Part shown: positions 38,901 to 43,064 of the stretch, piece by piece | Numbering within the stretch: position 1 is the first letter of the stretch | Layout: the number at the start of each line of letters is the position of its first letter | NCBI GenBank assembly: GCA_017421125.1 | Contig: JAFOMZ010000254.1 | Span: forward strand, 1 to 43,064 | Reading direction: 5' to 3' | DNA length: 43,064 nt | From: Solobacterium sp. | GTDB lineage: Bacteria; Bacillota_I; Bacilli_A; Erysipelotrichales; Erysipelotrichaceae | Position numbers and translations under genes: made by a program | Notes under the pieces: model-generated | What the model saw: only the letters and a program-made list of their open reading frames with translations | Database searches by the model: none | Told to the model about the DNA's origin: nothing

Positions 38901-41531
38901 GAAGAAATGACTACGCCGTGGTATTACATGACGGTTGAAGGAAGCAGTACAGGCTTAACGATTGATCCCGGAACAGATGCGGCTGCAATTACTTCTTCTG
39001 ATAATGCGACGGTTAATGTATCTGTTGAAAATGATATGAACAGGCATGAAGTGACGGATGTAGATCTTTCTTCCGGAACTGTTCAGGTGACTGAAGGGAA
39101 TAACAATAGTGTAGAAATCAGAAGCGGAGACGATGTGATCAACAGTAATACATTCGGTTATTCTGTTGTCTTCAACAGTCAGTATGGTACACCTGTAGAG
39201 ACTCTGACAAATGTACCTTCCGGCTCCAAGATCGCAGAACCTGCAGATCCGCACAGAGACGGCTACTTCTTTGAAGGCTGGTATAAGGAAGACACATATG
39301 ATCATCTCTGGGACTTTGAAAATGACACAGTCACGGCAGATACAGAACTGTATGCAGGATGGTCTATCGATGAAAACTTCTTCATCACTGCAACGTTCAA
39401 GAGAAAGAAGCAGGATGATGAATCCATCTATATTCCTAAGGGAACAGTTCTGGATCCTGAGGATTATCCTGTGCTTTCAGAAGATACTGACGGCAAGTGG
39501 TATGTTGATTCAACACTTACAATCGAATGGGATACATCGAAAGAATTCACCAGAAATATTGTGCTTTATTCAACAGACTGGCTGATGCCGAAGGATGATT
39601 ACGGAGAGATTATTGCGGAAGATATTCCTTCAGACGGAATCATACCGGAAGGCATCTGGACAAGCACACTGCCTGAACTGACATATACCGGCAGCGCACA
39701 GAAACCTGAGATCAGGGTCTATGACGGAACAACACTGCTGAGAAGTTCCAAAGACTACACATTAAGCTATAAGAATCCTACAAACGCCTATACGTTAGGC
39801 AAGGATGATGAGGGTTTTAATGCCAAGAAAGCACCGTCTGTTACCATCAAGATGAAAGGTATCTACAGCGGCTCTAAAATGATCACTTATCTGATCAACA
39901 GAGTCGATCTGAGTGAAGCGTCCGTATCAGATATGTCAGTTGCATATAAGGCGAAAGGCCAGAAGCCTGTTCCTGCAGTGACATGGAATGGGAAGAAACT
40001 GAAGTCTGGGAAGGACTATAAAGTAGGATCCTATCTGAACGAACTCGGAGAAGCAGTCGACATGGTGACGGAACCCGGAACATATACTGCTGTCATTGTC
40101 GGCAGTAATGGAAACTACGAGGGTGAAACAAGTGCAGTAATAACTGTCGCAGATCCATCACAGATTCCTGTATCAAAACTGAAGGTGACATTTGATCCGG
40201 GCACATGCGTCTACAATAATGGAGATCCTGTAGTACCGGCAGTAACTGTCAAAGACGGAAAGAAATCATTAACAGAAGGGACAGATTATACTTTAACACT
40301 TCCGGAAGAGTACACAGAGATCGGCACGGGAACAGTTATCATCAAGGGACTTGGTACTTATGTTGGTACAAGAACAGATCAGTTTACGATCAAAGGAACA
40401 CCGATCAATAAACTGAAGGTAACAGGCATTGTTCCGGCAACTTATAACGGTACTGCGCAGAAGCAGGAAGATCTGGCAGTTAATGGACTGATCAAAGATA
40501 CTGATTATACGGTTAAGTATCTTAACAACCAGAACGCAGGAACTGCAGCGGTAACAATTACAGGTATCAATGCATATTCCGGAACACTGAAGAAGACATT
40601 CAAGATCAACGCACTGGATCTGAATGCCGGTGTGACTGCCGGACAGATCACCGTAAATGGATATGATCCTGTCACAAAGACATCAGTCATTACCGCAGGA
40701 TATGAAAAATCCGGCTCCAAACCCATACCGGCAGTAGAGTTTACGGATGCAAACGGAAAGACAGTTAAACTGAGAGAAAAGGCAGATTATACAGTTACCT
40801 ACAAAAATAACAAGAAACCCGGAGAAGCTCAGATGATCTTGAGCGGAACAGGAAACTTTAAAGGAAAATTGACAGTACCGTTTACAATTCAGCGTGCACC
40901 GGAGACAGCAATTATTGTTGCAGTATCTGATAAGCTGTTCAAAGAGGCAAAGAACAACTATAAGCAGACTGTGAAAGTTTATGATGAAAACGGTAAGACA
41001 TTAGCTGTAAAGAAAGATTATGTGCTGAGATATCTGGATGAAAACGGAAATGAGATCCCTGAAGGAACAATCCTGCCGGCAGATTCGGTCGTTACAGCAG
41101 AGGTCGGGATACCGGAAACCAGTGCATCATACGCACCTGGCACGATCAGAGAAACATACCGGCTTATCGGATCGGTAAAAGATATATCGAAAGGATCATT
41201 CAAGATAGCATCTCAGGAATATACTGGGAAAGAAGTAACTCTGAACCCTGGAGACTTTACCTCGGCTGTACTCAGCAAGGCACCGATACCGATGATCCTG
41301 GCAGACAACAAAGATGGCACATATACTGCTGCAGACGGAACAGTGAGTGAAGAGGGAGGATACATGATCATCCGTTATTCAAATAATATCCGTCAGGGAA
41401 CAGCATATGTGACTGTAAAGGGTGTAGGTGAATACAGCGGAGTCAAGGTAATCCCGTTCAAGATCGGGACGAGAAATATCATGACTTTCTGGACAGGTAT
41501 TTACAGCAGACTGACAAGTTTCTTCAATTGA
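32901..41531 (+). CDS. Giant secreted BspA-like LRR / vWA / cysteine-peptidase-like surface protein
   Basis: The 2876-residue protein starts at ATG 32901 behind GGGGAGG. In order: signal peptide (1-34, cleavage after AYA); acidic Glu/Ser/Thr linker (35-110); BspA-type LRR_5 repeats of 22-23 residues (about 115-1190); a vWA domain (1236-1415) with MIDAS motif DTSGSMS at Asp1244 and a later FSDGEP; an InlB-type repeat (about 1514-1592, ending FTGWYTN...DLYAGW); a domain with Cys1668 (GGSCFGMSS), His1775 (GGHSVVAYD) and Asp1796 (YDCSVG), like a papain/C39-type peptidase; a beta region; a second InlB-type repeat (2088-2155); and several Ig-like YTG...KDYT...G.Y.G modules to the end. No LPxTG or SLH anchor is visible; it ends IMTFWTGIYSRLTSFFN. 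I infer a surface adhesin or secreted host-interaction protein. Composition differs from the flanking genes. Confidence 0.9.
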   Translation: MKLNAKTKWVRLLLSAALFMQGMISDAGIITAYANENDTEEITAENGSYEEMPSEEHLPEADETVSDNEETSSEEEPAQVLTPVPEETDAVEESVLEEEDASLITYTYSKNGSNITITGYSVNSEGDDSELVIPSEIDGYTVTAIGSKAFQNKTSVIRVSLPDTVTSISTYAFQNCTSLAEINLNEGLTSIGNNAFQNCTSLVSAELPSTLTSLGTNVFNGCTGLTSVALPASLTSVGSNTFVNTGITEVTFAEGTTAIVNNACAGITGLTKITIPNTVTSIGTYAFQNCTSLAEIDLNEGLTSIGNYAFNKCTALTSVELPSTLKTLGTNVFNGCTVLTAVTLPASLTSVGSNTFVNTGITEVTFAEGTTAIVNNACYGISGLTKVTMPDTVTSIGGYAFQDCTSLRVINLSGAITSIGTYAFQNCTSLEEISLNEGLTNIGNYAFNKCTALTSVTLPSTLTSLGTNVFNGCTGLTAITLPASLTSIGSSTFVNTGITEVTFAEGTTTIANNACAGLTGLTKVTIPDSVTSIGTYAFQNCTSLEEISLNEGLTSIGNYAFNKCTALPSITLPSTLKTLGTNVFNGCTGLTSITLPASLTSVGNSTFVNTGITEVTFAEGTTAIAGNVCAGITGLTKVTIPNTVTSIGTYAFQNCTSLEEINLTEGITSIGNYAFQNCTSLEEISLNEGLTSIGNYAFNKCTALTSVELPSTLKTLGTNVFNGCTGLTSITLPASLTSIGSSTFVNTGITEVTFAEGTTAIANNACSGLTGLTKVTIPNTVTSIGTYAFQSCTSLAEVDLNEGLISIGNYAFNKCTALTSITLPSTLTTLGTNVFNGCTGLTSITLPASLTSVGSSTFANTGITEVTFAEGTTAIASNACAGLTGLTKVTIPDSVTSIGTYAFQNCTSLEEISLNEGLTSIGNYAFNKCTALTSVILPSTLKSLGTYVFADCTGIESIIIPKGVTLVGNYSFKNSIKEITFEEGMKFIPSNACYNATNLEKIHLPESTEEIGSHSFYNCTLLKSINIPDNVIIGSYAFANCTGLTDVSIGKNVTKQENAFKNVKITGKAGDNIDFTVDFDSGLFTLSGSGDIPSYSEADPAPWKAYASIVEEIEFDNNITGIGSYAFDGLVNVNDFELPDKLTKIGPYSFRNCRSITYVEIPSGVKELGKDVFTGCTSLQEIVFVGDAPVVPDDIREEDEEEVIVYIPEVATGWNERLKDKFGLANWIIWDNTVPSKEIVLVLDTSGSMSGRMSALKTAATSFVEGVGGILFNTEISVVEYDSTASTVVASTTNNRKIIKKINKMVSDGGTEYAIALNHADSVLAESDADRKLIVMFSDGEPNDGTANIYSVADSLRTKYGNTIYTVGLLSSDSQRQVLINVAGSESHYFEATDISELINAFLQLSEDIDKKEVTTVEIKRNGVWYDAVNTRQSYPVDSGETAEIRVTPALKYNDVGSIALYLNGQMYLENTEGIFTVTPGTEFKPGDTIRAALFTSAGEELENFILGIDVYTDFTVTYYYNYEIFPSVYKQEIIRAGVEFDPPEAPKRNGYKFTGWYTNESCTGLSFFSILNTINRRKTTGDIDLYAGWRTDRSSLILKDDAWPFINSGTNFCTEDWWQLSEKDREKYKYEIKSGDYSKLVSLLDWYQFVKKSQLKADKDDTWGGSCFGMSSAVVLAKEGDLDIVNFESQYHKIGSAFLEMNEKGDEDVGNVESMINFYQLRFRINKICDIATNYSNSNQSENLRKIVEKMDEDGRCVLLNLSIKENKSDSGGHSVVAYDYKKVSDHEHTFKVYDCSVGRESWNAFTVTITENNGKYTAEYDDWEDEWSYEKNGVYHKNYITLENVMTVDDLEQESILVAPSVLFASGLEENNGENLVSVFTNYPAFTVSNGSLTTVINEGEVVSDNIGMNAYGNINEYGAAKKYYFTLPVMEDGTSYTITPSSSGLNEYRTTLSYENMKDGFFADVSSEQAGTVNVDRHGKVTTSYETASEQEINVCSEEMTTPWYYMTVEGSSTGLTIDPGTDAAAITSSDNATVNVSVENDMNRHEVTDVDLSSGTVQVTEGNNNSVEIRSGDDVINSNTFGYSVVFNSQYGTPVETLTNVPSGSKIAEPADPHRDGYFFEGWYKEDTYDHLWDFENDTVTADTELYAGWSIDENFFITATFKRKKQDDESIYIPKGTVLDPEDYPVLSEDTDGKWYVDSTLTIEWDTSKEFTRNIVLYSTDWLMPKDDYGEIIAEDIPSDGIIPEGIWTSTLPELTYTGSAQKPEIRVYDGTTLLRSSKDYTLSYKNPTNAYTLGKDDEGFNAKKAPSVTIKMKGIYSGSKMITYLINRVDLSEASVSDMSVAYKAKGQKPVPAVTWNGKKLKSGKDYKVGSYLNELGEAVDMVTEPGTYTAVIVGSNGNYEGETSAVITVADPSQIPVSKLKVTFDPGTCVYNNGDPVVPAVTVKDGKKSLTEGTDYTLTLPEEYTEIGTGTVIIKGLGTYVGTRTDQFTIKGTPINKLKVTGIVPATYNGTAQKQEDLAVNGLIKDTDYTVKYLNNQNAGTAAVTITGINAYSGTLKKTFKINALDLNAGVTAGQITVNGYDPVTKTSVITAGYEKSGSKPIPAVEFTDANGKTVKLREKADYTVTYKNNKKPGEAQMILSGTGNFKGKLTVPFTIQRAPETAIIVAVSDKLFKEAKNNYKQTVKVYDENGKTLAVKKDYVLRYLDENGNEIPEGTILPADSVVTAEVGIPETSASYAPGTIRETYRLIGSVKDISKGSFKIASQEYTGKEVTLNPGDFTSAVLSKAPIPMILADNKDGTYTAADGTVSEEGGYMIIRYSNNIRQGTAYVTVKGVGEYSGVKVIPFKIGTRNIMTFWTGIYSRLTSFFN
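33366..35900 (+). repeat. Tandem DNA supermodules inside the LRR region
   Basis: Seven near-identical supermodules begin at 33366, 33708, 34050, 34461, 34803, 35214 and 35556. The step is 342 bases (five LRRs: 23+23+23+22+23 residues) or 411 (one extra 69-base LRR, third and fifth modules). Each follows the order TIPDSVTSIGTYAFQNCTS, NEGLTSIGNYAFNKC, LPSTLTSLGTNVFNGC, LPASLTSVGSSTF, VTFAEGTTAIANNAC. The last module decays after its second LRR. Confidence 0.95.
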
Positions 41532-41550
41532 TAAGTACAAAGAACCGGAA

Positions 41551-41580
41551 TTATGGGCAGCGTTTGCTGCCCATAATTTA
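41551..41580 (+). terminator. Strong hairpin terminator of the giant gene
   Basis: TTATGGGCAGC (41551-41561) and GCTGCCCATAA (41566-41576) form a perfect 11-bp stem with a GTTT loop, followed by a short T-rich tail. Confidence 0.8.
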
Positions 41581-41664
41581 TAAAGCATATAAGCGTGAAA
41601 ATCTGATATATGATCATGTTTTCTGAAAGAATTGCGCCCAGACATACTGTCTTGTCTGATAAAA

Positions 41665-41702
41665 CGTAAATCGTTGGAACAGCAGGTGCGTTTGCGCTAA
41701 AA
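41665..41702 (+). repeat. 38-bp direct repeat, right copy
   Basis: It matches 32102-32139 with one difference (41688) and encodes the C-terminal RKSLEQQVRLR and stop of the 31583 gene but no start. It ends 8 bases before the CDF ATG. A stem CAGACA (41639-41644) and TGTCTG (41653-41658) lies just before it. Confidence 0.9.
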
Positions 41703-41710
41703 TAGGTCTC

Positions 41711-42874
41711 ATGAAAGATCTTCTGCTGAAAAAACTGATTCCCGATTATGACCGGATCAACGATCTGAACGTCAGACGGGCGTACGGAAATCTCTCCGGT
41801 ACCGTCGGCATGACCGTCAATGCCGGTCTTTTTGCATTGAAGCTGTTCGCCGGCATTATCGCCAATTCATCCGCGGTGATCGGCGACAGTATCAACAGTC
41901 TGACCGACGGAGTCACCAGCCTGATGACGACACTGGCATACCGTGCCGCATCGAAGCCGGCAGATTCCGGCCATCCGTTCGGGCACGGAAGGCTTGAATA
42001 TGTCATTGGTCTTGCTGTATCCGAGCTGATCCTCGGAGTAGGCGCCGTACTTCTGTATGAAGGTTTTGATAAGATCGTCCATCCGCAGGACACCATCTTC
42101 CGCCTGGTTACGGTGATCATCCTGGTTATTTCGATCGGGGCGAAGCTGATGATGTATCTGTTCAATAAAGACCTGTCTGACAGGATCGGCAGTCCTGTCC
42201 TGAAGGCAACAGCCATCGACAGCCTGAATGATGTCATGACATCATCTGCTGTTCTTGGTTCCTTTATCCTGAGCCGTATGTTTCCTGCTGTGCCTTTTGA
42301 TGCCATCACCACGATCATCGTGGCTGTCCTTATCATAAAGACAGGCTTCTCAATGGCAAAGGACCTGGTCTCACAGATCGTTGGAAGACCCTGTGAAGCA
42401 GCCAGGAAAGATGAGATCGAGGAGATCGTCAGCCACTATCCCGAGATCAGCGGCATTCATGACCTGATCCTGCATGACTACGGACCCGGCAGACTGTATG
42501 GTTCCGTACATGCGGAAATGAGCAGCAGGCTGAGTCTGAAAGCAGCACATACCGTACTGGAACATGCCGAGGAAGAGATCCTTGAGAAATACGGGATCCA
42601 CATGGTGATCCATGCCGATCCGGTCGATACGGATGATCCGGTCCTGGAACAGTACAAAAAAATCATTGCCACTTATTTAGATAAAAGGGGTCTTTCCGCG
42701 CATGATATCCATCTGGAAGACAATGTCCTGAAACTGGATGTCATGATGGAAAATGACAAAACAGACCGTGAAGAAGTCACCATAGGCATTATAGAAGCAG
42801 TCCGGGAGGAATCACCGGATATGCAGGTGCAGATTGATTTTGATTACGGCTTTACGGAGAAAGAAGAAACATGA
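41711..42874 (+). CDS. Cation diffusion facilitator (CDF) family metal/proton exporter
   Basis: The 387-residue protein has the CDF plan: six hydrophobic spans (about 30-215), metal-site residues in the second span (Asp59, Asp66) and the HPFGHGRLEY motif (His88, His92), the fifth-span DSLNDVMTS site, and a long cytoplasmic C-terminal domain. That domain (GIHDLILHDYGPGRLYGSVHAEMSSRLSLKAAHTVLEHAEEEI) is the CDF dimerisation domain; a further 80 residues follow. It exports Zn, Mn or Fe; the metal is not determined. The start is 8 bases after the repeat. The stop shares ATGA with the EamA gene. Confidence 0.93.
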   Translation: MKDLLLKKLIPDYDRINDLNVRRAYGNLSGTVGMTVNAGLFALKLFAGIIANSSAVIGDSINSLTDGVTSLMTTLAYRAASKPADSGHPFGHGRLEYVIGLAVSELILGVGAVLLYEGFDKIVHPQDTIFRLVTVIILVISIGAKLMMYLFNKDLSDRIGSPVLKATAIDSLNDVMTSSAVLGSFILSRMFPAVPFDAITTIIVAVLIIKTGFSMAKDLVSQIVGRPCEAARKDEIEEIVSHYPEISGIHDLILHDYGPGRLYGSVHAEMSSRLSLKAAHTVLEHAEEEILEKYGIHMVIHADPVDTDDPVLEQYKKIIATYLDKRGLSAHDIHLEDNVLKLDVMMENDKTDREEVTIGIIEAVREESPDMQVQIDFDYGFTEKEET

Positions 42875-43064
42875 AGAGCAATATTCAGCTGATCCTGGCT
42901 GCCCTGATCTGGGGCTGCGCGTTTGTCGCGCAGAGCGTATCCATGGAATATATCGGACCATGGACATTCAACTGCGTCCGCTTCCTGATCGGGGGCGTCA
43001 CACTGACACTGCTGATCCCGCTGCTTGACAGGATCAGGGGCAAAACAGAACGCATGACATGGAA
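42871..43064 (+). CDS. EamA/DMT-family transporter, 5' part
   Basis: The first 64 residues are visible and run off the window edge. MKSNIQLILAALIWGCAFVAQSVSMEYIGPWTFNCVRF is the EamA N-terminus: one membrane span with WG.AFV, a short loop, then a second span (LIGGVTLTLLIPLL). It is likely a drug/metabolite exporter. The ATG overlaps the CDF stop (ATGA), so the two are coupled. Confidence 0.88.
   Translation, partial: MKSNIQLILAALIWGCAFVAQSVSMEYIGPWTFNCVRFLIGGVTLTLLIPLLDRIRGKTERMTW

Noticed and set aside
41639..41658. CAGACA/TGTCTG stem as an integrase core site
   Set aside because: The arms are short and no matching structure is seen at the left repeat; kept only as a note beside the right copy.

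Overview
The window looks like chromosomal DNA of a moderate-GC, low-complexity-envelope Firmicute, probably a gut or oral member near the Erysipelotrichaceae. This is inferred from strong AGGAGG ribosome sites, a CarD-type regulator, a BMP/Nup nucleoside ABC transporter, several 6-phospho-beta-glucosidases and a BspA-like leucine-rich-repeat surface protein. No rRNA, tRNA, transposase, integrase or CRISPR array was seen.

Layout. (1) 1-820: the tail of an unknown acidic protein, a terminator, and a GNAT acetyltransferase broken by a one-base frameshift. (2) 956-8119: a co-directional run encoding a MoxR ATPase, a DUF58 protein and a DUF4129-like membrane protein (overlapping starts and stops), then an unusual protein joining a PTS EIIB-like domain to a ROK-like sugar-kinase fold, a GNAT, a P-loop kinase and an aldo/keto reductase with a ferredoxin-like tail. 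(3) 8235-12893: three GH1 6-phospho-beta-glucosidases, two in tandem behind a promoter overlapped by a 19-bp near-palindrome and one convergent; no complete PTS permease is present. (4) 13005-16904: an NCS2 uracil/xanthine permease (minus) divergent from a UPF0126 and a DUF1294 gene across a region holding a near-perfect cre (CcpA) site and a strong stem-loop; then an M24 peptidase. (5) 16910-22364 (minus): a membrane protein, and a likely four-gene operon MBOAT acyltransferase - DHHW protein - RlmD-type methyltransferase - RluA-type pseudouridine synthase. (6) 22458-27448: a nucleoside ABC importer (lipoprotein, double ATPase, two permeases) with an internal terminator after the lipoprotein gene. 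(7) 27491-31486: RlmI-type methyltransferase, CarD-like regulator, an apparently leaderless small gene, and sirtuin and WYL regulator genes on the minus strand. (8) 31583-43064: a small membrane-protein gene, then a visibly AT-richer 9.5-kb segment carrying a membrane protein and a 2876-residue surface protein, then a CDF cation exporter and the start of an EamA transporter.

The strongest signals for novelty are the 38-bp direct repeat (one mismatch) that exactly brackets the 9.5-kb segment and reproduces the 3' end of the upstream gene, making that segment look like an inserted surface-protein island; the internal architecture of the giant protein (seven DNA-level LRR supermodules, a vWA domain, and a Cys-His-Asp peptidase-like domain between two InlB-type repeats); and the EIIB-ROK fusion, which looks like a phosphotransfer-coupled sugar sensor and sits near the phospho-beta-glucosidases.
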